DNA of 64,000 nt from Neorhodopirellula lusitana (GTDB taxonomy: Bacteria; Planctomycetota; Planctomycetia; Pirellulales; Pirellulaceae), in assembly GCF_900182915.1 (NCBI RefSeq), contig NZ_FXUG01000001.1, positions 992,001 through 1,056,000 of the forward strand, in the 5' to 3' direction. The number at the start of each line of letters is the position of its first letter. Position 1 is the first letter of the stretch. Positions 34,079 to 42,972 of this stretch are shown one piece after another. The notes under the pieces are model-generated. The model saw nothing but the letters and a program-made list of their open reading frames with translations, made no database searches and was not told where the DNA came from. The position numbers were made by a program, and so were the translations under genes.

Positions 34079-34728
34079 AATCGGGTTTCAAAGGCTTGCA
34101 GTTGGTAGTGCTAGTCACCGCCGTCATGGTCGTTGTGGGATTGGCTGCTGCATGGAGCAAAGGGCGAGACTTTTGGAGTTCACCGGACTGTCGAGCGCAG
34201 CGTGTATTCCAGGCGGGGGACCCGGAAACGGCTGCAACGCTGTTTGCGGATCCGAATCGTCAGGGGATCGCTCAATTTCGTGCTGGTGAGTTCAAAGCGG
34301 CTGCGTCCACCTTTGCAGGATTGCCGGGGCCCGACGCGTTGTTCAATCAAGCGACTGCGAGAGTCATGTTGGGTGAATATGACCGTGCCGTCGCGTTGTA
34401 CGATCAAGTTCTGGACCTGTCGCCTGGCCGCACTGATGCAACTACGAATCGTGCGATTGCGGCAGGCCGAGCGGAAAGGGTGAAAGACGAAGGCGGTGAG
34501 ATGACGGGTGGGAAACTGGGGGCCGACAAAATTGTGTTCAGTAATACGCCAACGAAGAGCGACGGTGGCGACGAGGTGGAAGTCGAAGAGAAAACGCTGA
34601 GCGACGAAGAGTTGCGCACGATGTGGTTGCGTCAGGTACAGACGACCCCAGGCGATTTCTTGCGGACCAAATTTGCGTTTCAAGATGCAATGCAAGCCGA
34701 CGTGCCGGAGGTGTCTGATGACAGGTAG
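34075..34728 (+). CDS. TPR protein in the BatC/BatE position
   Basis: This 217-residue protein has an N-terminal membrane segment (LQLVVLVTAVMVVVGLAAAW). Tetratricopeptide-like units follow (QGIAQFRAGEFKAAASTFAG, LFNQATARVMLGEYDRAVAL, YDQVLDLSPG), then a Lys/Glu-rich linker and a C-terminal segment (MWLRQVQTTPGDFLRTKFAF) that matches the conserved end of BatC/BatE-type TPR proteins. The start at 34075 (ATGA overlap with the BatB stop) is preferred to the longer frame from 33991. Its end overlaps the BatD start by 11 bases. Confidence 0.83.
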   Translation: MKSGFKGLQLVVLVTAVMVVVGLAAAWSKGRDFWSSPDCRAQRVFQAGDPETAATLFADPNRQGIAQFRAGEFKAAASTFAGLPGPDALFNQATARVMLGEYDRAVALYDQVLDLSPGRTDATTNRAIAAGRAERVKDEGGEMTGGKLGADKIVFSNTPTKSDGGDEVEVEEKTLSDEELRTMWLRQVQTTPGDFLRTKFAFQDAMQADVPEVSDDR

Positions 34729-36076
34729 CAGATTTGTTCACCGGATTTTTTCGGTCGCGATGTGGTGGGGCCTGCTTGCGCTGATACCAATCCAGTTTGT
34801 CACCGCTGACGACGTGGTTGTCCGGACCCAATTGGATCCGGAGAAAACTGTTTCTATCGGCGAGCGTGTCGTCCTGAAGGTCGATGTCTTGGGGAAAGAC
34901 GCGTGGGCGCAGTTGGCGGAGAGTCCGAGTGTCCGTGTTCCCGGGGCAATTGTTTTTAAGCCGCCCGGCCAAAGTACGCGATTGAACGAGACAATTTCAG
35001 GCGACAATTACACAGGCCAACGTTACGAGTGGTGGATCTATCCGCAGCGTTCCGGCTTGATGTCCATTCCGGAGTTTTCGCTGTCGATCCAAAGCAAGGT
35101 GTTTGGTGCGAAGGACCAGCCCGGACCGGTCAGCAAGTCAACTGCGGCAGTGGAAATCGAGGTTGCCCGACCGGATGGGGTTTCGGATCAGTTGGAGGTG
35201 TTAGCGACGTCATCGCTGAAGGCGACGCAAAGTTGGTCGAGCGACACTAAGACGCTGATCGTCGGGGATGGGATCACGCGAACGGTTGAACGGGAGATCG
35301 AAAAGGGCCCCAGTCTATTGTTGTCACCACTGGACTTTGCGAATCTAGACGGTGTTGAAAATTTTGTGAAGCAGCCAGCCACGGACGACAAAATCAACCG
35401 CGGCGAACTGACTGGAAGTCGCCGGGACGAAGTCACCTACGTGTTCGAAAAAGCGGGCAAGGTTCAGCTTCCAAACCTTCAGGTTGAATGGTTTGATACG
35501 GAAGCTCAAGAATTAAAAACGGAAACGCTCCAAGGGAGAACGCTGACGATTCAGCCGAGCCCGGAGGTCGCTGGTGCTCAACCGTCATCGGATTCCATTG
35601 AGGCTGGCGGGACAAGGAATCATCGCTCTGGTTGGCTGTTTGTTGCGGGTGCACTGGCGTTGGTTTTGGGTGGAGTCTACTTCTATTACGGTGCAGTTCG
35701 AAACCGATGGTTGCACTACCTCGAAGCACGTTCCTGTTCGGAGAAGACTCTGTTCAAGCGTTTTGTTGCATCGGCTGGTTCAGGCGATGCCGCCAGGACA
35801 CTGCGTGACTTGGTGCGGTGGTCGGACGTGGTACAGGACCGCGAGCCTGCGCCGCGATTGGATTCCCTCTTCGTTGCCTACGGTGATGCGGGCGATCGAC
35901 AGCGACTGTCCGAACTGGAATGTGCGGTTGATGATCAGGATGTCCGCAGCGCGAAGGCGAGCTTTGATGGGGCAGGTTTGATTGCGTGCGTGAAAGTGAT
36001 TCGATCCCGGATTCGGTTGCGGCAACGTGAATCGGTCCAAGTGGCTCAGTCAGTTTTGCCACCTTTGCGAGGCTAG
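34718..36076 (+). CDS. BatD-like (oxygen tolerance) protein
   Basis: This 452-residue protein has a signal peptide (FSVAMWWGLLALIPIQFVTA). Beta-rich repeats follow (VVVRTQLDPEKTVSIGERVV, RYEWWIYPQRSGLMSIPEFS, TYVFEKAGKVQLPNLQVEWF), and a membrane helix (WLFVAGALALVLGGVYFYYG, about residue 310) leads into a helical cytosolic tail of about 120 residues. This matches BatD. ATG at 34718 has GGAGG at 34706-34710, 7 bases upstream, giving a better start than the longer frame. It is the last gene of the operon. Confidence 0.85.
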   Translation: MTGSRFVHRIFSVAMWWGLLALIPIQFVTADDVVVRTQLDPEKTVSIGERVVLKVDVLGKDAWAQLAESPSVRVPGAIVFKPPGQSTRLNETISGDNYTGQRYEWWIYPQRSGLMSIPEFSLSIQSKVFGAKDQPGPVSKSTAAVEIEVARPDGVSDQLEVLATSSLKATQSWSSDTKTLIVGDGITRTVEREIEKGPSLLLSPLDFANLDGVENFVKQPATDDKINRGELTGSRRDEVTYVFEKAGKVQLPNLQVEWFDTEAQELKTETLQGRTLTIQPSPEVAGAQPSSDSIEAGGTRNHRSGWLFVAGALALVLGGVYFYYGAVRNRWLHYLEARSCSEKTLFKRFVASAGSGDAARTLRDLVRWSDVVQDREPAPRLDSLFVAYGDAGDRQRLSELECAVDDQDVRSAKASFDGAGLIACVKVIRSRIRLRQRESVQVAQSVLPPLRG

Positions 36077-36402
36077 GCTTCATTCACGAAGTTAGACCTT
36101 GAATGAGCGTCGCTTTTTGGGGTTTGTCGATCCTTGTTTCTGGTGCTTGGCGTGTTTTTTCGGTTGGTAGAGTTGGAACGAATTCTGCTTTCTTTGGGTA
36201 TTGGCAATGCCGCTTGAGGGCCCAGTCTTGTGTCCAAAGATCTTGCATCATTCCCGCTGGAGCGAGTTTTGCAGGATGACGCTGATTGCCAGCGTTGGTA
36301 TCCTGGATTAGTCGCAATGACAACTTATTTGATTTCAAGTCAAATGAGTGAGGAAGCGTTTTGGCTCCCACCTTTTCCACTGTTGAGTCTTCTAAAAAGT
36401 TG
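36077..36402. other. Intergenic region after the Bat operon
   Basis: No gene, strong hairpin or repeat recognised. An in-frame TTG at 36361 could extend the next gene upstream. Confidence 0.4.
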
Positions 36403-37824
36403 ATGATGAAAATGCATAACGTGACGTCGGCCGGTTGCACCCCGGTCTGGTTTCAACCTCTAGCCATCTTCTCTTTCAATGCACTTGTTTGCTTTGGTGT
36501 ACTTGCGTGCTTTACTTGCGTTGTTGGTTCGGCGCAAGATGTGGTGGCGCAAGATCCTTTGCCATCTTGGAATGATTCAAAATCGAAACAGGCTATCGTT
36601 GGCTTTGTGGAGACCGTCACGACGGAAGGATCCGATGGATTTGTGCCTGTTGAGCAACGCATTGCAACGTTCGACAATGACGGCACGCTATGGGCGGAAC
36701 AGCCGATGTACGTGCAGGCGTTCTTTGTTTTCGATCGGGTCAAAGCTCTTGCGCCCCAGCATCCCGAGTGGAAGACAACGGAGCCCTTTGCGTCGGTGTT
36801 GAAGGGGGATTTAAAGTCCGTGTTGGCGGGAGGGCATGAGTCCTTGCTGGAAATTGTGATGGCTTCACACGCAGGCATGACCACGGACGAGTTCGATAAG
36901 ATCGCTACCGACTGGATGAACACGACCCGCCATCCCAAGACAGGTCGATTGTTTACCGAAATGGTTTACCAACCCATGTTGGAATTGCTTGACTATTTGC
37001 GAGCCAACGATTTTAAAACCTTCATCGTCTCAGGTGGAGGGATCGATTTCATGCGACCTTGGACAGAACGCGTTTACGGTATCCCGCCTGAACAGGTCGT
37101 TGGCAGTAGCGTGAAAGCCAAATTCGCCGTGGTTGATGGTGTTCCTGTGATTCAGCGATTGCCTGAAATCAATTTTATTGATGACAAGGCGGGCAAGCCG
37201 GTCGGGATTCAGAACCATATCGGACAACGTCCGATCTTTGCGGCCGGAAACTCCGATGGGGACTTTGAAATGATGCAGTGGACAACGGCAGGCGAGGGAT
37301 CTCGTTTCGCAATGTACGTGCATCATACTGATGCTGACCGAGAGTGGGCGTATGACCGCGAGTCCTCGGTGGGAAGATTGGATCGGGGGCTCGACGAGGG
37401 GCCTGAGCTAGGCTGGACGATCGTTGATATGAAACAGGATTGGAACCAGATTTATCCAGCGATTGAGGCTAACGCATCCACCAGCAATGTCTTGTTTGGA
37501 AAATGGCTTGCCGAAGATATCGGGAACCACGGTGTGCTAGATCGGGCTCAGTCAACATTCGTCGTCGAAGAAGACGGATCAGTAAGCGGTTCCACGGCTG
37601 TTAATCGATACCGCGGCAAGGCAACGATCCAAGGCGATGAAATCAAGTTTGGCCCGCTGATCGCCACTCGAAGAGCCGCACCACGTGCGTTAATGGACCA
37701 GGAAGCACGGTTTTTGAAAGCACTGGAAGGCGTGGTCGGGTACCGAATCGACGCGAACGGTTTGTTGTATTTGATCGATGCAGAGGGCGTCGATCAGATC
37801 CGTTTTTCGGCCATGTCTGAGTGA
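36403..37824 (+). CDS. Secreted HAD-superfamily phosphatase fused to a META-like domain
   Basis: This is a protein of about 473 residues. A hydrophobic segment (residues about 15-38, FSFNALVCFGVLACFTCVVG) is a signal or anchor. The HAD domain shows motif I FDNDGTLW (D-x-D-G-T), motif II FIVSGGGIDF and motif IV FAAGNSDGDFEMM, so the nucleophile Asp and acid/base Asp are both present. From about residue 370, LFGKWLAEDIGNHGVLDRAQ and YRGKATIQGDEIKFGPLIAT followed by DANGLLYLIDAEG match the META/HslJ-like fold. It probably removes phosphate from a small molecule outside the cytoplasm. The start is uncertain (ATGs at 36403, 36406, 36412). Confidence 0.75.
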   Translation: MMKMHNVTSAGCTPVWFQPLAIFSFNALVCFGVLACFTCVVGSAQDVVAQDPLPSWNDSKSKQAIVGFVETVTTEGSDGFVPVEQRIATFDNDGTLWAEQPMYVQAFFVFDRVKALAPQHPEWKTTEPFASVLKGDLKSVLAGGHESLLEIVMASHAGMTTDEFDKIATDWMNTTRHPKTGRLFTEMVYQPMLELLDYLRANDFKTFIVSGGGIDFMRPWTERVYGIPPEQVVGSSVKAKFAVVDGVPVIQRLPEINFIDDKAGKPVGIQNHIGQRPIFAAGNSDGDFEMMQWTTAGEGSRFAMYVHHTDADREWAYDRESSVGRLDRGLDEGPELGWTIVDMKQDWNQIYPAIEANASTSNVLFGKWLAEDIGNHGVLDRAQSTFVVEEDGSVSGSTAVNRYRGKATIQGDEIKFGPLIATRRAAPRALMDQEARFLKALEGVVGYRIDANGLLYLIDAEGVDQIRFSAMSE

Positions 37825-37941
37825 AGGGAGATGTCCCAGTTGATGGCGGTGTCCTGGTAAATGGCAATGCCGCAATTAGACGGCATGTTCCAGTGAATGA
37901 GGTTATCTCCGTGGTTGTTTTCAGTGACGCTGTCTGCCCAT

Positions 37942-38721
37942 TCAGTCGTCGCGAGGCATTGGTAATCGCTGGAGTTTCAGGTCATCCAGGTCGAGCCCCA
38001 TTTCACTGATGGTCATTATCAATTCTGCCTGTCCGCGAAGTTTTAGTTTTTGAGTGATCGAGGACTTATGGCGTTCGATTGTTTTCGGGCTGCGGTGCAA
38101 GAGTTTCGCGACCTTGGGAACACTCATGCCATGCCCTAGCAAGATCGCCACCTCGACTTCACGTTTTGTGAGTACGTCGAGCGGTCCAAAGTCGATGAAT
38201 TGCGTTTCGATTAGTTCGACCGTTTCGGGGGATTGGTCGAAGAGCAAACCAGCCTCTGTCTTGCTGACGACGACGACGCGATTGAACGGTGGCTTGGTAT
38301 CTCGAATGGGCCAAACCGTGGAGTGAATTCGCTTGCCGTGATAGACATGGTTCATTGCCAATGGGCGCCCTTCATCAAGGACCCTACCGATCATGGTCAA
38401 ACGCTCTTTGACGTATTGGGGCGAATGAAAATCGCTGATCGATTTGCCTTGGTATTCGATGTTTGACTCTTTCGAGAACAGCACCATGGCGGTGTCGTTG
38501 ACGAACAGTAGCCGGCCTTCTGCATCCGTCACACAAACGCCAATGCCTTTGCTTTGGGTCATTGCTGACCACAGGGAAGCCGGATCAATCTCGGGCGGAT
38601 CGATTCGGTGCTGCTGTGTTTTTGCGTCGGTGGTGCGGGAGATTTGCGTCACGTTGCGAAACGAGGCTTGAGGAGGTTGGTGGGTTATGGGTGAATCCCC
38701 TAATAGCCTAACCGCAGCCAT
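37942..38721 (-). CDS. PAS-domain LuxR/GerE-type transcription regulator
   Basis: This 259-residue protein has residues about 50-165 forming a PAS-like sensor (IGVCVTDAEGRLLFVNDTAM, KSISDFHSPQYVKERL). Residues about 180-245 form the GerE helix-turn-helix: PLDVLTKREVEVAILLGHGM, then SVPKVAKLLHRSPKTIERHK. No receiver domain or phospho-Asp is present, so it is likely a one-component sensor. It is convergent with the HAD-META gene (117 bases apart) and monocistronic. The signal is unknown. Confidence 0.88.
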   Translation of the reverse strand: MAAVRLLGDSPITHQPPQASFRNVTQISRTTDAKTQQHRIDPPEIDPASLWSAMTQSKGIGVCVTDAEGRLLFVNDTAMVLFSKESNIEYQGKSISDFHSPQYVKERLTMIGRVLDEGRPLAMNHVYHGKRIHSTVWPIRDTKPPFNRVVVVSKTEAGLLFDQSPETVELIETQFIDFGPLDVLTKREVEVAILLGHGMSVPKVAKLLHRSPKTIERHKSSITQKLKLRGQAELIMTISEMGLDLDDLKLQRLPMPRDD

Positions 38722-39350
38722 GTCTCGATACTACAGATGTGTTATCGATTGGCAATCATTGAACATGGATGAAACGCAGCCGTTGCCATGGATGGCATTT
38801 TTGATTCAATGGAGATGCCCCCGCGCGTAGCGGGTGGACCCGCGGGGCAGCGGCCCACTCGCTACGTGCATTTTTTCTCTTCCAGTGAAAACAGGCAATC
38901 TGCGCGTTATTGTGCTTGAGATATTCGCGTCCCTTCATTTGATGCGAGATGACGATCAGGATTCAGGTAGAAGACGACGGCCTTGATGGGTGATGCGAAT
39001 GAATTCTCAGGATTCGGCCTGGGCTGTTTTTAAGCTCCTGAAGGTGATGCTGAATCAGGCGTGTTTCTAGCTGGGATGGTAGCGTCGTTCATTGACACTG
39101 GCCGTTGATCGAGGTCTTGTGTTGAGCATCGAAAATTCCCGGTGCGAAGACGACTTCTTGCGTGGTGAGCGGGTTACGTAACTGACCGATCGGTTATCAT
39201 AGCGGGGGCGCCATGCCGGTCGTTTGGCAAGGGAAACGGCAACAATAACTGAGCATTGGCATTTGCAGTGACGTTGGCTCGGTGGTTTGCGATTCCGGCT
39301 TATCGCCGAAGTGCATTTCCACGAATCCTATCCTGTTAGGTTGAATTGAC
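38722..39350. other. Intergenic region with a large hairpin
   Basis: No gene is supported. The region separates divergent genes (PAS-LuxR, DUF3302) and contains the hairpin at 38826-38866. Confidence 0.45.
38826..38876 (+). terminator. Large hairpin followed by T-run, orphan
   Basis: CGTAGCGGGTGG at 38826-38837 pairs with CCACTCGCTACG at 38855-38866 (one mismatch), and TTTTTT follows at 38871-38876. It has terminator form on the plus strand, but no plus-strand gene lies before it. It may end an unseen small RNA or be a mobile repeat. Confidence 0.45.
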
Positions 39351-39698
39351 ATGGAATATCAGTTTGAGGGTCTTGGTCCGACGTTAAGTGTCGTGACGCT
39401 GCTCTTCTTGTTTGCTGCGGTCATTGTGGTCGTTGCGGTCGCGGTGGGGATCGCTGCCTTGCCTGGTCAGATCGCAAAAAGACGCAACCACCCTCAGGCT
39501 GCGGCCGTCAATATTTGTGGCTGGTTCGGATTGCCGACCGGTGTTTTATGGGTCGTGGCTTTGGTCTGGGCGTATTATCGGTTCGAGCCACTGGGAACCG
39601 TTTCTGCAGCGGATCAAGAATCTCTTGCCAAGCAGCTTCGCGAGTTGGAAAAATCGGTCGCGAGTTTGGAATCTGGTTTGGCGGGAGCTTCTCGATGA
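39351..39698 (+). CDS. DUF3302 (YiaW/YibI-like) inner membrane protein
   Basis: This 115-residue membrane protein has two helices (VTLLFLFAAVIVVVAVAVGI and FGLPTGVLWVVALVWAYY). The loop ALPGQIAKRRNHPQAAAVNI between them is the DUF3302 signature (LPG-K/Q-I-A, H-P-Q-A-A). In E. coli the family members YiaW and YibI are encoded beside HlyD-type proteins YiaV and YibH, and the same arrangement is seen here. The tail is a short coiled coil (QESLAKQLRELEKSVASLES). Its stop overlaps the next gene (ATGA at 39695). Confidence 0.82.
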   Translation: MEYQFEGLGPTLSVVTLLFLFAAVIVVVAVAVGIAALPGQIAKRRNHPQAAAVNICGWFGLPTGVLWVVALVWAYYRFEPLGTVSAADQESLAKQLRELEKSVASLESGLAGASR

Positions 39699-39895
39699 TC
39701 CCTGCGCTGCTTAGTTGTCTTTTTGTCTTGTACCTTTACCGAACTTTGAACGCCCCCGAATCCGATGCGGCCGATTCAACAGACGCAGCCGATGGTGCAG
39801 TCAGCGGTCATTCGGAATTGAGCGAACAGCTGAGCGGTTTGCAGTCTCGCATTGACGCCATCGCGTCGGAGTTGTCAGGGAGGGCGTCGAAATGA
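39695..39895 (+). CDS. Small membrane protein, 66 residues
   Basis: MIPALLSCLFVLYLYRTL forms one N-terminal membrane helix, followed by an acidic Ala/Asp/Ser linker and a short helical end (SELSEQLSGLQSRIDAIASE). It overlaps the genes on both sides by four bases, strong evidence that it is real and co-translated. No family is recognised. The coiled-coil end resembles that of the DUF3302 neighbour, and the two may pair. Confidence 0.72.
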   Translation: MIPALLSCLFVLYLYRTLNAPESDAADSTDAADGAVSGHSELSEQLSGLQSRIDAIASELSGRASK

Positions 39896-41019
39896 GTTGG
39901 ATTCTTGGTGGTGTTTATTGCGGTGTCATTTGGCTTGTCTTTGCGAAACTTAAGTTGGTTCGCTTGTCTTTGCCGCTAGCGATCTTGTTGGCCTCGGTTG
40001 GGCCTTCGCTGATTGTTGCCCTGTTGTTGTGTGCGCAGTACTTGCACCCGTACACACCCACCGCAATTGTCTTGGAGCGTATTGATCCGATTACCCCGCA
40101 GCTTTCACGTTCGGGTCGGGTGTTGGAGATCATGGCTCGCCCCAACGAGATGATTCGTAAAGGCGACACTCTCTTCACGATCGATCCGGTTCCGTATGAG
40201 AACGCGGTTCGGCGTGGCGAGACTGGTTTGGAGCAGGCGACGCAGAATGTCGATCTGGCGAATTCGTCGGTTGCGCTTGCGGAAGCTGTTGCTCAGCGTG
40301 CCGAATCCGATTTGGAGTATGCAAAGAACAATCGGGATCGACAGCAGGAGCTCCGAGAGTCAGGCGGTGCTAGCCAAGACGAACTCGAACGCTCGATCAC
40401 GCTATTCCGTCAGGCGGTCGCGACCATGACGCAAGCGGAAGAGTCGCTGACCCAAGCGAAGTTGTCCGTGGATGTCGCGAAAACGAAAGTGACAGAGGCG
40501 AGTGTGGCAGTTGAGAACGCACAGTACGACCTTCTGCAAACGACAGTCCTCGCTCCGTCAGACGGATACGTGACCAACTTGCAGCTTCGCGAGGGAATGA
40601 TGGTGGGCGGTGGTGGCACCAGCGCCGTGATGACCTTCATTCGCGAACCGGATCAGGAGAACAAGGGGGTGGTCTTGGCGACCTTCGCTGAAAAGAACTT
40701 TTTGCGAATCAAGTCGGGCCAGTACGCTGAAGTGGCATTGGACGGGTACCCGGGACAGATTCTGACTGGACGGGTGCTCAATGTGATCGATGCCTCGGGG
40801 ACGGGCCAACTGACTGCCTCGGGGACGTTGCCGTCGACGGTGATTTCCGGGCAGCCGACCATGTTTGCGGTGCGAATCCGCCTTGATGACGGCGAGACAA
40901 TTCGACTGCCCGGCGGTGCTCAAGGGATCGCGGCGATTTATACCGAAAACATTCAAGTTGCCGGGATTCCCATCATGTTTCTGATTCGCGCCAATAGCTG
41001 GTTGAACTACCTTAAATAG
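39892..41019 (+). CDS. HlyD-family membrane fusion protein
   Basis: This 375-residue protein has an N-terminal region with two helices (WILGGVYCGVIWLVFAKLKL and LAILLASVGPSLIVALLLCA). The biotinyl-lipoyl half (RSGRVLEIMARPNEMIRKGD, TLFTIDPVPYE) leads into a long helical hairpin (about residues 105-205) that returns to the barrel (LLQTTVLAPSDGYVTNLQL, GMMVGGGG). This is the YiaV/YibH pattern of periplasmic adaptors. There is no ABC or RND partner in the operon, as in the E. coli pairs. It is the third gene of a unit with DUF3302 and a 66-residue protein. Confidence 0.88.
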   Translation: MSWILGGVYCGVIWLVFAKLKLVRLSLPLAILLASVGPSLIVALLLCAQYLHPYTPTAIVLERIDPITPQLSRSGRVLEIMARPNEMIRKGDTLFTIDPVPYENAVRRGETGLEQATQNVDLANSSVALAEAVAQRAESDLEYAKNNRDRQQELRESGGASQDELERSITLFRQAVATMTQAEESLTQAKLSVDVAKTKVTEASVAVENAQYDLLQTTVLAPSDGYVTNLQLREGMMVGGGGTSAVMTFIREPDQENKGVVLATFAEKNFLRIKSGQYAEVALDGYPGQILTGRVLNVIDASGTGQLTASGTLPSTVISGQPTMFAVRIRLDDGETIRLPGGAQGIAAIYTENIQVAGIPIMFLIRANSWLNYLK

Positions 41020-41167
41020 TCGTAAAACTTCGGCCGCTATTGTCCGTTACAATGCTGTCCGCGTGGGATCCGCCTTCAAGGGTCGATTTCCTGCGTTCAC
41101 GCTCTGAGATCAGTTTGCTTCCATTGCTCTCTACACCTTTGTTTGAGAAATCCCAACGAGTCCCTCC

Positions 41168-42589
41168 ATGCCTGTTTGTACCGCGATGAACCGCATTGTC
41201 CTGCTGCTTGCGTTCCCCCTTGTGCTGGCCGTGTCGCCGCTAGCTAACGCCCAAGAAGAAAAACTTGAACTGCTACTGGATCGTTCGCCAGCGTTGCCCA
41301 ATGCAATGGGTTATGTGAACGTCGCTTCGCTAGACAAGTTGATGAATGACGCGGGGATGTCCGCTGGCGTGACCCAGAACGTCGATGAGTACTGGTTTGT
41401 TTCGGACTTTGATGTTGCCAAAACTCGACCTAAGTGGGAGGCGGGGTATATCAATTTGAAGGATGAGATTGACGCGGAAGCGTTGGCTAAAAAACTGGGT
41501 GGGTATGTCGACGAAATCTCGGGACATGACGCCATTTGGACACCGGGTCAGACTTATTTGGTGCCAGTGAAAGACAATCGTCTCGGCATCCTACGGCCAG
41601 CGGATCGGACCTTGTTGTCGGAGTGGCTTAGTGGAGAACGCAGTTACCGTTCGTCGGCGTACTTGAAATCGCAAGCGAAGCCGCCTGAAGATTATCTGTC
41701 GTTAATGTTGGCGATCGATCTGCAAGATGCACTGTCTCCAGTGCCGATGGCGGACAAGTTGAAAGACAACTTCAAATCGCTGCAGTCCAACTCGCCGGAA
41801 TCGGTTGCCAGCGTTCTGGCGTCGGTTCAGGGCGTGACCGTGTTGATTGGTCGCCGCGGTCTTAATGAGTGCATCGTGCGAGCCACGTTCTCGAAGTCAC
41901 CAGCAAGCTTGGAACTGATCGCAGCGGATCTGTTCGCCGAGATCCTTGAGCGAGGCGGAACAGCCGCCCCTGAAGTTCGCACTTGGAAAGTGGAGATCAA
42001 GGACAATGGTTTGGCGCTGAAGGGTCCCATCACCGAAGCGACACTTAGTGGTTTACTGGGAGTTTTCAGTTTGCAAAACAAGGCTCGCCAAGCCGTTGCA
42101 CTGAATGGTTCGGAGGCCGGAAGTCGTACTCAAGAGGAAGAGATGGCCTACCGTTCGAAGGCCTACTTCGCGGACGTCACGAAGATCGTGGAGCAGACCC
42201 GAAAACACAAATCGCAAACAACCGGTGCGCTCGCGAAATGGAATGATGCTCGGGCTCGACAGATTGCTGAAATTGGCACGCTCAATGTCGATCCGGGCAT
42301 GATCCAGTACGGCACCGATGTGGCTGAAACGCTTCGTGGAAACGCACTGACTGTCCGCCAAGGAAACATCACCGGTGGAAAAACGAAAGCGAGCCAAGGC
42401 TTGTCGGATGGTTACTACGGCGGTGGTTACGGCTATGACTACAACTCGAGTACGGACTACCAACGAGTGACTGACGCTTACGCTCGTGGCAATGCTTATT
42501 CGAACTACCAGCAAGCGCTTGCTGAAATCGACAAGATGACCGCAAGCGTTCGCCGTACGATGTCGGATAAGTACCAGATTCAGTTCTAG
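41168..42589 (+). CDS. Secreted protein of unknown function
   Basis: This 473-residue protein has a signal peptide (VLLLAFPLVLAVSPLANA, cleavage before QEEK). The first half (NAMGYVNVASLDKLMNDAGM, ADRTLLSEWLSGERSYRSSA, GVTVLIGRRGLNECIVRATF) is alpha/beta and the middle is helical. A short Gly/Tyr-rich segment (SDGYYGGGYGYDYNSSTDY) occurs near residue 420 before a helical end. I do not recognise a named family. Start at ATG 41168; ATG 41186 is equally possible. Likely envelope-associated. Confidence 0.65.
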   Translation: MPVCTAMNRIVLLLAFPLVLAVSPLANAQEEKLELLLDRSPALPNAMGYVNVASLDKLMNDAGMSAGVTQNVDEYWFVSDFDVAKTRPKWEAGYINLKDEIDAEALAKKLGGYVDEISGHDAIWTPGQTYLVPVKDNRLGILRPADRTLLSEWLSGERSYRSSAYLKSQAKPPEDYLSLMLAIDLQDALSPVPMADKLKDNFKSLQSNSPESVASVLASVQGVTVLIGRRGLNECIVRATFSKSPASLELIAADLFAEILERGGTAAPEVRTWKVEIKDNGLALKGPITEATLSGLLGVFSLQNKARQAVALNGSEAGSRTQEEEMAYRSKAYFADVTKIVEQTRKHKSQTTGALAKWNDARARQIAEIGTLNVDPGMIQYGTDVAETLRGNALTVRQGNITGGKTKASQGLSDGYYGGGYGYDYNSSTDYQRVTDAYARGNAYSNYQQALAEIDKMTASVRRTMSDKYQIQF

Positions 42590-42708
42590 CGAGATCCGCC
42601 GGAAATGCCGTGGGCTCGGCGTTTCATACGGATCTAGTGAATGTGGCTTCCACTCGCAATGTTCTTCTGAACTGGGGGGAAGGCGACCGGCAGAGGACTC
42701 GTGACCCG

Positions 42709-42751
42709 CGTTAGCGGATCTTGTTGAAGATCCGGTAACGCAGGGGACTTT
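42709..42751. terminator. Long hairpin downstream of the 41168 gene
   Basis: GCGTTAGCGGATCTT pairs with AAGATCCGGTAACGC (one mismatch) around a short GTTG loop. There is no T-run, so it may be a processing or bidirectional termination signal between convergent genes. Confidence 0.5.
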
Positions 42752-42868
42752 CAGCCGATCCGCTACGGTAGGTTTTTATTCGCCGATCGCCTAAGCCCCA
42801 TTAGCTGGGGCCCTGTAGCTGGGCCGCTGAAGCTGAACTTCGGTAGTCGGCTGGATCCATGATGGAGT

Positions 42869-42890
42869 GTTTTAGCGTCCTCGCTAAAAC
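42869..42890. terminator. Perfect 9-bp hairpin downstream of the DUF1080 gene
   Basis: GTTTTAGCG at 42869-42877 is complementary to CGCTAAAAC at 42882-42890 with loop TCCT. It lies 83 bases beyond the stop of the minus-strand DUF1080 gene. Confidence 0.45.
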
Positions 42891-42972
42891 GTTCCTCATG
42901 TCAACGAGTGGCGTGCCGCATGCTGGCGTGTTGTTTCGATCTGGCGGCGAGCCGGACGTTTGGAGTTGGCCG

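Larger units (their letters stand above)
42590..42972. other. Intergenic region with two hairpins between convergent genes
   Basis: The region carries hairpins at 42709-42751 and 42869-42890 plus a direct repeat of TAGCTGGG near 42802-42825. No gene is supported. Confidence 0.5.
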
